DNA from: Hoeflea sp. | GTDB taxonomy: Bacteria; Pseudomonadota; Alphaproteobacteria; Rhizobiales; Rhizobiaceae | DNA length: 64,000 nt | Direction: 5' to 3' | Assembly: GCA_019084245.1 (NCBI GenBank) | Contig: JAHRFE010000033.1 | Location: 172,599-236,598, forward strand | Part shown: in pieces, positions 28,006 to 36,802 of the stretch | How positions within the stretch are numbered: position 1 is the stretch's first letter | How the letters are laid out: every line of letters starts with the position of its first letter | The notes under the pieces: generated by a model | Databases searched by the model: none | Told to the model about the DNA's origin: nothing | Seen by the model: the letters and a program-made list of their open reading frames with translations, nothing else | Translations under genes and position numbers: made by a program

Positions 28006-28314
28006 GGTCAATTCCGTTACTCGCAAATCACCAATCGGAAAATTATTTGGCCGCGCCGTGGCGGGACCTGAAGAAAGGTTTGGAACAGGCCGCCATTAAT
28101 TATCCGGCAAAGGAAATGCCCCCGGAAAGCGGAATCGAGAACCATTTCCCGAATGGTTCGTTGCATCATGCTGCGATGCAGAATGCCCGGATCATGTTAA
28201 TGTAGGATGAATAAGTCATTGCAATCATTGACAACTCTTCCTTGCAGGCGACTTGGAACACCGCCTTCACATTGTCGGTTTTGCAAGCACGAGAAGCCGG
28301 GGCGTCAGCCGAAC
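28006..28314. other. Intergenic region without recognised gene
   Basis: This stretch of about 300 bases lies upstream of the GGDEF-EAL gene and downstream of the GT4 gene. It is more AT-rich than the flanking genes. I see no convincing open reading frame, tRNA or strong terminator. It probably holds the promoter of the GGDEF-EAL gene. Confidence 0.6.
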
Positions 28315-29331
28315 TCAGCTGCTCCGGCTGACGCCGTAACTCTCGTAGGTCGCATCCATGAACTGACGGGCGCAGGCTTCCCAGGAGAAATCCATGGCGC
28401 GGGCACGGGCCTTTTCCGAGGGCACGTCGAGACAGGCCAGCGCCGCCTTGCGCAGATCCTGATCAAGCGCCCCCGCCCCGCTTTGGCCGAGAATATCCCG
28501 GGGACCGGTGACGGGATAGGCGGCGATCGGCACGCCTGAGGCCAGGGCCTCAAGCAACACCAGTCCGAAGGTATCGGTCAGCGACGGAAACACGAAGACA
28601 TCTCCCATCGCGTAGAGCGCAGCGAGCTCAGTCCCGGACCTGGCGCCGGTAAAGGTGACCTCCGGATAGCGCATCTTGAAATCCTCGAGCTGAGGGCCGC
28701 CGCCGACCACCAGTTTGCTGCCGGGAAGATCCATGGCCAGGAAGGTCTCGACGTTTTTCTCGACCGCCATGCGCCCGACATGCAGGAACACCGGTTTGGG
28801 CAGATCGAAGGGCGCGGGATAATCCGGACGAAACAATTCGGTGTCGACGCCGCGCGACCAGATGTGCAGATTGTGAAAGCCCTTGGATGCAAGCTCATCA
28901 CGCAGGCTCTCGGTCGCCACCAGGCAGCCCCGTCCGGCATTGTGAAACCACCGCATGAAAACATAGAGCCAGCTTTCAGGCACCGGATATCGCGCCGAGA
29001 CATATTCCGGAAAACGGGTGTGATAGCTGGTGGTGAAGCCGCCGTGCTTGAGCGCGGCGCGGCGCGCCAGCAACCCGAGCGGGCCTTCGGTGGCAATGTG
29101 AATAAAATCTGCCCTGGATTCGGCGACGCGGCGCGCCACGCGCCAGGGCGTCGCCAGCGCCAGCCGGATTTCCGAGTAGCCCGGCAAGGGCACGGTGCGG
29201 AACTCCGCCGGCGAGAGGATGTCGACATCAATGCCGAGCGGCCCAAGCTCGCGCACCAGGTTTTCGATCGACCGCACGACCCCGTTGATCTGCGGGCGCC
29301 AGGCATCGGTGACAATCAGCAGTTTGGGCAT
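28315..29331 (-). CDS. GT4-family glycosyltransferase (glycolipid/mannosyltransferase-like)
   Basis: This 338-residue GT-B glycosyltransferase starts MPKLLIVTDAWRPQINGVVRS. That glycine-loop pattern is shared with MgtA-like and glycosyl-diacylglycerol synthases of alphaproteobacteria. The donor-binding part is VGRMAVEKN near residue 190, and the sugar-nucleotide motif SLTDTFGLVLLEALASGVP has the E-x7-E pair at about 250-258. It has no signal peptide and may be membrane-associated. It is the last gene of a three-gene set (GT4, DUF374, GT4), 119 bases after the DUF374 gene. A role in glycolipid or surface glycan synthesis is inferred. Confidence 0.88.
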   Translation of the reverse strand: MPKLLIVTDAWRPQINGVVRSIENLVRELGPLGIDVDILSPAEFRTVPLPGYSEIRLALATPWRVARRVAESRADFIHIATEGPLGLLARRAALKHGGFTTSYHTRFPEYVSARYPVPESWLYVFMRWFHNAGRGCLVATESLRDELASKGFHNLHIWSRGVDTELFRPDYPAPFDLPKPVFLHVGRMAVEKNVETFLAMDLPGSKLVVGGGPQLEDFKMRYPEVTFTGARSGTELAALYAMGDVFVFPSLTDTFGLVLLEALASGVPIAAYPVTGPRDILGQSGAGALDQDLRKAALACLDVPSEKARARAMDFSWEACARQFMDATYESYGVSRSS

Positions 29332-29450
29332 GCACCGGTCCGTCTGACGAAATGGCCTGGTTCAGTCTCCCCCCATTTGATAGCCGCGCAAGGCAATGGG
29401 ATCAACTCCGGCGTCCATGCCCACAATCCGCAGGAACTCCGGGCAAGGCC

Positions 29451-30137
29451 CTATCTTCGCTTCATGCCATCCAGAATGGCTTCGGCGTTGCTTTCAGCAG
29501 CAATCATGCCGTTGCGAACAATCTCCTCCTTTTGCGGCGTCCCGTCATCGGTATCCAGTTGCGACAGATCGATCATGTCACCGACCGCGATGGCGACGCG
29601 GGAAAACGGCAGCGGCACCACCTGCCGGTCCCACCGCGAGGTGAGCAGGATCTTGTGCGAACTTGCCACGCCGATGGGCACAAGCTTGACGCCATGCAGG
29701 GAACTCAGTTGCAGCGCGCCCGACCGGATGCGGTAAAACGGACCGGAAGGACCGTCAAGCGCCAGCGCAATCAGCCTGGCATTGTTCTTCACCTGCTCTA
29801 CCATTGCCGGAAAGCCCCGGGTCTTCACCTCGGCCGGAAGCAAGACCGGCCGGTAGCCGAACCACTGGCTGATCCTGGCGATAACCCGCCCGCGAAAGGA
29901 ATCAATCGTGATCACCACGGCCTGCCGGCCGCTCGCCAGGGGAAACAAGGGCACATACTTGCCGTGCCAGAACAGGGCAAGCACCTGATGGCCCTCGGCG
30001 ATATACCGGTCCAGTGTATCGAGCTGCTTTGTCTCCTTGCGAAGGGTGGCGCTCCAGATCCACAGGATCGCAATCAGAGTTCCAGCGACAACGCGGACAC
30101 CAAGGGAGACCGCCATTCGCCGCCAGAACTCAATCAT
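29451..30137 (-). CDS. DUF374 protein, lysophospholipid acyltransferase-like
   Basis: This 228-residue protein has an N-terminal membrane helix (about residues 10-30) and the DUF374 domain, related to LpxL/PlsC-type acyltransferases. Visible landmarks are ALFWHGKYVPLFPL (with a WHG histidine) and IALALDGPSGPFYRIRSG, which sits where the DGP-type motif of the family lies. The ATG overlaps the preceding glycosyltransferase stop by 8 bases, so the two are co-translated. The acyl donor and acceptor are not known. The setting between two GT4 genes suggests acylation of a glycolipid. Confidence 0.85.
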   Translation of the reverse strand: MIEFWRRMAVSLGVRVVAGTLIAILWIWSATLRKETKQLDTLDRYIAEGHQVLALFWHGKYVPLFPLASGRQAVVITIDSFRGRVIARISQWFGYRPVLLPAEVKTRGFPAMVEQVKNNARLIALALDGPSGPFYRIRSGALQLSSLHGVKLVPIGVASSHKILLTSRWDRQVVPLPFSRVAIAVGDMIDLSQLDTDDGTPQKEEIVRNGMIAAESNAEAILDGMKRR

Positions 30138-31425
30138 GCTTGTCCTCCTTGCCAGTGTCGTCCGGGAGGATGGCCTCCGCTGCGGCATGAGCGAAATTCC
30201 CGGCAATTTCCATTTCGCGGGCCAGCAATCGCCGGACCCTGGCCCAAAGGCCGCCGGTCTCGCCGGACCGGCGCCGCCTTTCGCCAATGATCCGCTGATA
30301 ATAGGCCCGGGTACGCGCAACTGTCACGTCTATCGCATAGGCGGCGGCGGTCTCTCTCGCTGCTTGCCGCAGTGTCTGACGGCTTTCTTCCCGGGCGCCG
30401 GCAATTTCACCCAAGGCCGCGGCAAAACGCGCCGTGTCCGCATGCCCCGGCAGCAGGCGGCCATTGACCCCGTCCACCACCACCTCGCGAACGCCGGGGG
30501 CATCGAGCGCCACCACCGGACATCCGGCTGTCATGGCTTCCACAAGCACCAGGCCTTGCGTTTCGGAGTGGGAAGAAAATGCGAACACATCCATTGCGGC
30601 ATAGGCGTCAGCCAGGGATGCGCCCTTCAGCACACCGGCGAAATGCACGCGATCACCGATGTCGTCCCGCTTGAGCTTCTGTTCCATCGCCTGACGGGAT
30701 GATCCGTCTCCGACGATGAGCACATGCGCGTTGGGGTTCTGTTGCAGAAACAGAAAAAGCGCAGGGTTGAGGTATTCGAGGTTCTTTTCCGGCGCCAGCC
30801 TGCCGACGTGGCCTGCCAGAAACACATCCTCCGGAATTGACAGGGCGGCACGCCCGCGAGCGCCCACGCCGCCGGCAAAGCAGGTTACATCAACACCGGT
30901 TGGCACCACGGCGACGGGCGTCCGCACATCATGATCCCTGAGGAAATCGGCGATGCTCTGGCTTGGCGCGATCACCCCGTCACACAGGTCGCAATATCCA
31001 AGCGACAGGCTCAGCGCCAGACGTTTGAGCAGATCTGAATCCTGCGCCACGTAGTGACCATAGAGTTCGTAGCGGGTGTGGTGGGTGAAGATGACCGGCA
31101 CATCAAGCATGCTGGCGGCGCGCAAGGCGGAATCTCCCAAGAGAAACGGATGATGGCTGTGAATGATGTCAGGGTTGAAATCTTCCACCGCAGCCGACAG
31201 GCTGCGCGACAAGGGCAACGGCACCGAGAAATCACTCCCGGCGAAATTCTGCACCGCCATCGTGCGCAGCACCCCGTCTTCCCTCTCCGGCATGTTGTCA
31301 AAGTCGGGCGCCACCACGAGCACTTGATCGCTGGCCCGCCGCAAGCCTGCGGCGAGTTCGCTGACACTGCGCGCCACGCCGCCGACATGCGGCGTGTAGG
31401 TGTTGGTGAACATCAGGATTTTCAT
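30130..31425 (-). CDS. GT4-family glycosyltransferase
   Basis: This 431-residue GT-B enzyme begins MKILMFTNTYTPHVGGVARSV. It carries an acceptor-side HSHHPFLLGDSALRAASML motif, VGRLAPEKNLEYL in the hinge, and the nucleotide-sugar site SHSETQGLVLVEAMTAGCPVV with its E-x7-E pair. It resembles alpha-mannosyl/diglucosyl-diacylglycerol synthases. An additional 60-residue C-terminal tail rich in arginine and glutamate follows the GT domain. It overlaps the DUF374 start. Donor and acceptor are unknown. Confidence 0.88.
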   Translation of the reverse strand: MKILMFTNTYTPHVGGVARSVSELAAGLRRASDQVLVVAPDFDNMPEREDGVLRTMAVQNFAGSDFSVPLPLSRSLSAAVEDFNPDIIHSHHPFLLGDSALRAASMLDVPVIFTHHTRYELYGHYVAQDSDLLKRLALSLSLGYCDLCDGVIAPSQSIADFLRDHDVRTPVAVVPTGVDVTCFAGGVGARGRAALSIPEDVFLAGHVGRLAPEKNLEYLNPALFLFLQQNPNAHVLIVGDGSSRQAMEQKLKRDDIGDRVHFAGVLKGASLADAYAAMDVFAFSSHSETQGLVLVEAMTAGCPVVALDAPGVREVVVDGVNGRLLPGHADTARFAAALGEIAGAREESRQTLRQAARETAAAYAIDVTVARTRAYYQRIIGERRRRSGETGGLWARVRRLLAREMEIAGNFAHAAAEAILPDDTGKEDKHD

Positions 31426-31517
31426 CGCCCTGTTCCGATGTCCATCGCCCAACGCCCGGCAGCGGCCCCGGTTACGGACATGACGTGCCATTTCCGGGAA
31501 TGACCTCCTGCCGCATA

Positions 31518-32663
31518 TCAGGTGTGCCTCGCTGGTTTTGCGCCCAACTCCTGCTCCAGCGCCAGATGGTGCATGAGGTCGGACAGCGAGATCACACCGG
31601 CAAGGCGCTGTCCTTGCGCGACCATGAGTTTGCGGCGCGGATGGGACGTCAGGCATTCGAACACTTCGTTGAGCGGCATTTGGGGTGCGACCGTGTTGCT
31701 TGGATCTCTGCGAATCATGATCCCGGCAACGTTTCGCGTCGCCCAGTCCTGCCTGTCGACCGAGCGTACACCGGCGGTGTCGGCATAGCCTATCAGGATA
31801 TCGTTCGACACCACGGGCACGAAGCTCACCCCGTGGCGCAGCATCACCGTGTCCACCAGATCGGCAATCGATGCCTCGGCATCGATGGTATGGACCAGAT
31901 CGCTCATCAGGCTGCTGGCAGTCTTGCCGCGCAGCGCCGTTTTGACGAGCAGGTTCTGATAGCTGCCGTTGGAGGCATTGAGGATGAAGAAGCCGATCAG
32001 GATCTGCCAGAAACCGCCGATTCCGCCTCCGGCAAACAATGCAAGGGCGCCGGTCAGCATCAGAAAAAGCGCGAAGGCAGAGCCGATGCGGCTCGAAATC
32101 ATGGTGGCGCGCAAGAGGTCCTGCGTCACCCGCCAGATCGCCGCCCTGAGCATCCGTCCGCCATCGAGTGGAAACGCGGGGATCAGATTGAACACCGCCA
32201 GCACCAGGTTGATCAGCGCCAGATAGCCAACCACCGCACCTGCGGGGCTTATCTCCGACCCGCCAGCCAGCAGGTTGGAAACACCATAAAACAGGCCGGC
32301 CAGAAACAGGCTCATCAGCGGACCGGCGATGGCGATCTGGAACTCGGATTTGGGGTCGTGAGGCTCCTCCTCCAGTTCGGCCACGCCGCCGAAGATGAAC
32401 AATGTGATTCCGCCGACTTTCAGCCCATAGGACCGCGCCACCACGGAGTGTGCCAACTCGTGCAGGATCAAGGACGCGAACATGCCCAGCATCGCAATGA
32501 TCCCCAGCACTGTGTAGATCGTACTTGTCCGGCCGGGCAGCACACCCGGGAAATAGGAGGTCGACAGGCTCCACACGATCAGCGTGGCAATCAGCAGCCA
32601 GCTGGGATCGACCTTGAGCTTGAATCCGAAGATCTCGAAGAGTTGGACTGCATTTTTGAACAT
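31518..32663 (-). CDS. Site-2 protease (M50 family) with C-terminal CBS region
   Basis: This 381-residue intramembrane metalloprotease has about six helices. The zinc site is LHELAHS (HExxH) near residue 65, and the second-site motif is NLIPAFPLDGGRMLR near residue 160. Residues 240-370 form a CBS pair that may sense adenylate nucleotides. This layout defines the group III S2P/SpoIVFB-like enzymes. ATG 32663 follows aggagg by 6 bases. It is 92 bases upstream of the GT4 gene on the same strand. The regulated substrate is unknown. Confidence 0.9.
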   Translation of the reverse strand: MFKNAVQLFEIFGFKLKVDPSWLLIATLIVWSLSTSYFPGVLPGRTSTIYTVLGIIAMLGMFASLILHELAHSVVARSYGLKVGGITLFIFGGVAELEEEPHDPKSEFQIAIAGPLMSLFLAGLFYGVSNLLAGGSEISPAGAVVGYLALINLVLAVFNLIPAFPLDGGRMLRAAIWRVTQDLLRATMISSRIGSAFALFLMLTGALALFAGGGIGGFWQILIGFFILNASNGSYQNLLVKTALRGKTASSLMSDLVHTIDAEASIADLVDTVMLRHGVSFVPVVSNDILIGYADTAGVRSVDRQDWATRNVAGIMIRRDPSNTVAPQMPLNEVFECLTSHPRRKLMVAQGQRLAGVISLSDLMHHLALEQELGAKPARHT

Positions 32664-32795
32664 GACGCCTCCTGACAGCTTATTTGGCATGTCCATGATG
32701 GACCACACGGTGCCGTCCCGTATTGATCAACATCATACCGGGACCTTGCCAAGCGGCGCCATAGGCACGCAACAGGCTCGTGCAGGCGGATACGC

Positions 32796-33701
32796 CTATT
32801 CCAGCCTGGCCGGAAAACCGGGCGCGCGCAGGTCGGTCCCGAGCACATCTTCCAGCAGCTTGACGATCTGGGTCGACTGCGCCTCCCCGCCATAGGCGGC
32901 CTTGCCGCGCACGAAAGTCTGGTTGGTCAGGCCGGCCAGATCCATCGGCACGCCGAATTCACGGCCGAAATCCATCGCGAAGCCGAGATCCTTGAGCGCC
33001 AGGTCCATGTTGAAGGCCACATCATAGCTGCCGTTGAGAATAAGTTGTCCCTCGGTCTCGTGCACGAAGCTGGAGCCGGAACTGGCGGCGATCGCTTCCC
33101 AGGCGGTCTTCAGGTCCAGCCCGCCGCGCTTGGCCAGCATCAGCGCTTCGCCGTCGGCGACCAGATGGATGAAGGCCAGCATGTTGGTGATCACCTTGAT
33201 GATCGAAGCCGAGCCCAGCGGCCCCATGTGAAAGATCTTGTCGCCCATCGCCTGAAACGCCGGGCGGTGCCTGTCGAACAGATGCGCCTCGCCGCCGGCC
33301 AGCACGGTGATCTTGCCCTGAGCGGCCAGATGCACGCCGCCGGTGACCGGCGCTTCCATGGTCTCGACCCCCTTTTCCGCAGCCACCGCCGCCAGCCGCA
33401 GAATGTCGTCCCGGCCCAGCGTCGACATCTCGATCCAGGTTGTTCCCGGCTTCGCCGTTTCAAGCATCTGCGCGAGCACCTTTTCCGACACCGCAGGCGA
33501 CGGCAGGCAGGTGATGATCGCATCGCAGTCTTGCGCGAGTTCCGCCGGCGTTTCCGCCCAGACGCAGCCCTTGCCCATGGCGAGATGCCGTTTGGCAAGA
33601 ACGGGATCGATGTCTGTGACCGAGACCTCAAAGCCTTCGCGCAACAGGCTCGCCGCCAGATGCCCGCCCAGATTGCCCAGGCCGATGAAACCGTAGCGCA
33701 T
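32796..33701 (-). CDS. NAD(P)-dependent beta-hydroxyacid dehydrogenase (3-hydroxyisobutyrate dehydrogenase-like)
   Basis: This 301-residue oxidoreductase has an N-terminal Rossmann domain (GFIGLGNLGGHLAASLL) and the family substrate loop APVTGGVHLAAQGKITVLAGG near residue 120. The catalytic lysine lies in IIKVITNMLAF near 168. It could act on 3-hydroxyisobutyrate, glyoxylate/succinate semialdehyde or a related beta-hydroxyacid. It is the last gene of the six-gene operon, 45 bases after the aldehyde dehydrogenase. It may reduce or oxidise an aldehyde or hydroxyacid released there. Confidence 0.88.
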   Translation of the reverse strand: MRYGFIGLGNLGGHLAASLLREGFEVSVTDIDPVLAKRHLAMGKGCVWAETPAELAQDCDAIITCLPSPAVSEKVLAQMLETAKPGTTWIEMSTLGRDDILRLAAVAAEKGVETMEAPVTGGVHLAAQGKITVLAGGEAHLFDRHRPAFQAMGDKIFHMGPLGSASIIKVITNMLAFIHLVADGEALMLAKRGGLDLKTAWEAIAASSGSSFVHETEGQLILNGSYDVAFNMDLALKDLGFAMDFGREFGVPMDLAGLTNQTFVRGKAAYGGEAQSTQIVKLLEDVLGTDLRAPGFPARLE

Positions 33702-33746
33702 GATTGCCCTCCGAAAGTGTCTGGATTGAATGGTTGAAGCCGAAGC

Positions 33747-35183
33747 TCAGCCGTGGCCGACCAGCGCCTTGGTCTCGAGATAGTCGCGCATGCCCCAATC
33801 GGCATATTCGCGGCCGTTGCCGGATTGCTTGTAGCCGCCGAAGGGCGCGAACATGTCAGCCTCTGGATAGTTGATGTGTACCTGGCCCGCCCGCATCCGC
33901 CGGGCGATCGCCCGCGCATGCTCGATCTTGCCCGACTGCACATAGGCGGCAAGCCCGTAGACCGTGTCGTTGCCGATCCGGACCGCATCCTCTTCGGTGT
34001 CGTAGGGCATGATCGCCAGCACCGGCCCGAAGATCTCCTCCTGAGCGATCCGCATCTCGGGCGTCACGCCGCCAAACACCGTCGGCTTGATGTAGTAGCC
34101 CCGATCCAGGCCCTCGGGCCGGTCGCGACCGCCGGTGACCAAAATCGCGCCATCCTGAATGCCCGAGGCGATCAGGCCCTGGATCTTGTCATACTGCACC
34201 TGGCTGATCACCGGGCCGAGATTTGTCGCGGGATCGCGCGGATCGCCGGTAACAAATCTCTCGGCTGCCCGCTTGGCGATTTCCAGCGCCTCATCGTGGC
34301 GGTCGCGCGGCACCAGCATGCGCGTCGGCGCATCGCAGGACTGGCCGGAATTGCCAAAACAGCCCTCGACGCCGCTGGTAACGGCCGCCTCGAGATCGGC
34401 GTCGGCAAGGATGATGTTGGGCGATTTTCCGCCCAGTTCCTGGGCGACGCGCTTGACCGTGTCAGCCGCCGATTTCGCCACGAGCACGCCCGCGCGGGTC
34501 GAGCCGGTAAACGACACGACGTCGATCTCGGGATGGCTGGAGAGCACCTGGCCAACGCCGGGGCCATCGCCATTGACCAGGTTGAACACGCCTGCCGGCA
34601 CGCCGGCATCGTGCATGACTTCGGCAAAGACGATCCCGCTGAGCGGCGCGATCTCGCTGGGCTTCAGCACCATGGTGCAGCCGGCAGCGATCGCCGGCGC
34701 GACCTTGGAGGCAATCTGGTTCAACGGCCAGTTCCACGGCGTGATCAGACCGGCCACACCGATGGCTTCATGCACGATCAGCGTTGTGCCGCGCTTCTCC
34801 TCGAATTCGAACTCTTCCAGCGCCGTGATCGTCGCCTCGATGTGGGCGAGCCCGGAGCCTGCCTGGTCCGACAGCGAAAAACCGTCGGGCGCCCCCATCT
34901 CGAGCGTGATCGCCTCGGCGATGTCATCCATCCGGGTCTTGTACACGTCGCGGATCCTGACCAGCAGCGCGAGCCGTTCGGCGACGGTCCATGCACTGAA
35001 AGCCGGGAATGCGGCGCGTGCGGCGGCGATGGCCTTCTCGGCATCCTCCCGGGTTCCGAGCGCCACCTGGGCGACGCTTTCTTCCGTGGCGGGATTGATC
35101 ACATCCAGAAGCGATGCGCCGCCCGAGGGAGCAACCCATTCGCCATTGATGTAGAACTTTCCGAGATTGCCATAGCTGGCCAT
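33747..35183 (-). CDS. NAD-dependent aldehyde dehydrogenase
   Basis: This 478-residue ALDH has the cofactor motif TPWNWPLNQIASKVAPAIAAG and the catalytic glutamate in QELGGKSPNI near residue 250. The catalytic cysteine is in GNSGQSCDAPTRM near 284, and [10 protein letters not shown] follows. It is of the general betaine/vanillin aldehyde dehydrogenase type rather than CoA-acylating. The start at 35183 is 10 bases after the MttB-family stop. In this context it may oxidise an aldehyde produced during demethylation, or an alcohol/betaine aldehyde. The substrate is inferred. Confidence 0.9.
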   Translation of the reverse strand: MASYGNLGKFYINGEWVAPSGGASLLDVINPATEESVAQVALGTREDAEKAIAAARAAFPAFSAWTVAERLALLVRIRDVYKTRMDDIAEAITLEMGAPDGFSLSDQAGSGLAHIEATITALEEFEFEEKRGTTLIVHEAIGVAGLITPWNWPLNQIASKVAPAIAAGCTMVLKPSEIAPLSGIVFAEVMHDAGVPAGVFNLVNGDGPGVGQVLSSHPEIDVVSFTGSTRAGVLVAKSAADTVKRVAQELGGKSPNIILADADLEAAVTSGVEGCFGNSGQSCDAPTRMLVPRDRHDEALEIAKRAAERFVTGDPRDPATNLGPVISQVQYDKIQGLIASGIQDGAILVTGGRDRPEGLDRGYYIKPTVFGGVTPEMRIAQEEIFGPVLAIMPYDTEEDAVRIGNDTVYGLAAYVQSGKIEHARAIARRMRAGQVHINYPEADMFAPFGGYKQSGNGREYADWGMRDYLETKALVGHG

Positions 35184-35193
35184 TTCATTCTCC

Positions 35194-36771
35194 TCACACG
35201 TAGATGTTGAAGGCCTTTCGGATCGCCGCATCCGTTGCGGGATCGATCAGTGGCCTTGTGGACTGGGCCAGGATGCGATTTTTGCGCTCAATCGCCTTCT
35301 GCACCAGATCCGGCTTGCCGATTTCGGCCCATTCCTTCGGGCTCGTCCGGTCGGCGACTGCCGGGTAGACATATTCGGTCTGCATCACGCTCAGCGTTTG
35401 CGGATGGCCGAGATAATGGCCGGGCCCTTCCAGGCACACTTCCCGCATGGCCTCGAGGCTAACACTGTCCTCGGTCACGTCAATCCCGCGCACGCAGCGC
35501 AGCACCTGGCCGAGGAGATCGTCGCCGAGCACCAGAGATTCCATGCAGAAGCCGAGCAGCGAGGCATGCATGCCGACTGCCTCGTAGACCATGTTGAGAC
35601 CCGAAAGCCCCGCCATGGTGTTGGAGATCGCCTGTTCCCAGCCCGCCTGCATGTCGGGCAGCTTGGCGTCGGCAATGCCCGCGGCCGCCCCGCCCGGCAG
35701 GCCGTAGAACCGGTGCATCTGGGCGCAGCCCGCCGTGAGCAACGCCTGCTCGCCCGATCCGCCCGACATCGCGCCCGAGCGCAGATCCGAGACAAACGGC
35801 CAGGTGCCGAAGATTGCCGGATGGCCCGGCGCCATGGCGTTGACATAGACGACGCCCGCCAGGCATTCGGCCACCGCCTGGACAATGGCAGTTGCCAGCG
35901 GCGCCGGCGCTGTTGCGCCCGCCTGCCCGGCCGACAGGAGCAGCACCGGCATGCCGGCGCGCACGCATTTCTCCATGGTGATGCAGCTCTCTTCCGCGAA
36001 CTTCATCGGCGGAACCACGAAGCAGTTCGAGTTCGACACGAACGGCCGCGCGCGCCAGTTGGCCTCACCGCCGGCGATCATGTGGATGAGATCCATGCAG
36101 CCCTCGAAATGCGAGGGATCGGAGAAGCTGGTGCCCACATGCTTGGTGGTGCCGGCGCAGCAGGCATAGATGGTGTTGACGTCCATGTCGAAATTGTCGG
36201 TGACATCGCGGCAGACCATGGCGCGCTGGAAGAAATGCACATTGTCGAGCGCGTGGGTGATCCGCGCCGCGTCATAGAGATCCTGCGCGGTGGATTCGCG
36301 GTAGGTGCGGTTTTCGACATCGACCACATGCACCGCGGCGCCCGCGGTGCCGTAGTGGACGCGCGTGCCGGTGAGATCGAGATCGAACTTCGGATCGCGG
36401 GCGCAGAGCGTGATGTCCTTGGCGGCGATTGCCAGCATGTCCTCGACGAGCGCGCGCGGAAACCGGATCCGCCCGTCATCGCCCAGGATGGCGCCGGCGC
36501 CGGTCAGGATCTCGACGCCCGAGGGCGGGGCCTGCGACAGGCCTATGGTTTCCAGCGCATCGAGTGCTGCCTCGTGGATGCGCAGCACGTTGGCCTGGGT
36601 CAGCGGCGAATATTGCCCGCCGCTCATGCCCGGCCGGATCGGCCTCAGGTTATCGGCCAGCGGCGAGGTGCGGACCGCGACCCGGTTGGCGCGGCCGCCG
36701 GAGCGGCGGCTCTGCTTTGCGGGTCCGCAAGGCTCGAGTGCGGTTTCGGTTTTAATTGCGATTTCCATCAT
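35194..36771 (-). CDS. Non-pyrrolysine trimethylamine methyltransferase (MttB/MtgB) family protein
   Basis: This 525-residue TIM-barrel protein of the MttB superfamily (COG5598) removes a methyl group from a quaternary or tertiary amine in characterised relatives, passing it to a corrinoid protein. The reading frame has no internal amber codon, so it is the pyrrolysine-free type, like MtgB for glycine betaine. Landmarks are PGMSGGQYSPLTQANVLRIH, VHYGTAGAAVHVVD and GSGEQALLTAGCAQMHRFYG. The first 45 residues are basic and poorly conserved. Two adjacent ATGs (36771, 36768) follow ggag. No corrinoid-binding protein or reactivase lies nearby. Confidence 0.88.
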   Translation of the reverse strand: MMEIAIKTETALEPCGPAKQSRRSGGRANRVAVRTSPLADNLRPIRPGMSGGQYSPLTQANVLRIHEAALDALETIGLSQAPPSGVEILTGAGAILGDDGRIRFPRALVEDMLAIAAKDITLCARDPKFDLDLTGTRVHYGTAGAAVHVVDVENRTYRESTAQDLYDAARITHALDNVHFFQRAMVCRDVTDNFDMDVNTIYACCAGTTKHVGTSFSDPSHFEGCMDLIHMIAGGEANWRARPFVSNSNCFVVPPMKFAEESCITMEKCVRAGMPVLLLSAGQAGATAPAPLATAIVQAVAECLAGVVYVNAMAPGHPAIFGTWPFVSDLRSGAMSGGSGEQALLTAGCAQMHRFYGLPGGAAAGIADAKLPDMQAGWEQAISNTMAGLSGLNMVYEAVGMHASLLGFCMESLVLGDDLLGQVLRCVRGIDVTEDSVSLEAMREVCLEGPGHYLGHPQTLSVMQTEYVYPAVADRTSPKEWAEIGKPDLVQKAIERKNRILAQSTRPLIDPATDAAIRKAFNIYV

Positions 36772-36802
36772 GGTCTCCAGGGATCCGAAAGCAAAATTCA
36801 AT

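Noticed and set aside
35194-36771. Pyrrolysine-containing MttB
   Set aside because: The reading frame is continuous over the whole family length with no in-frame amber codon, so it belongs to the non-pyrrolysine group.
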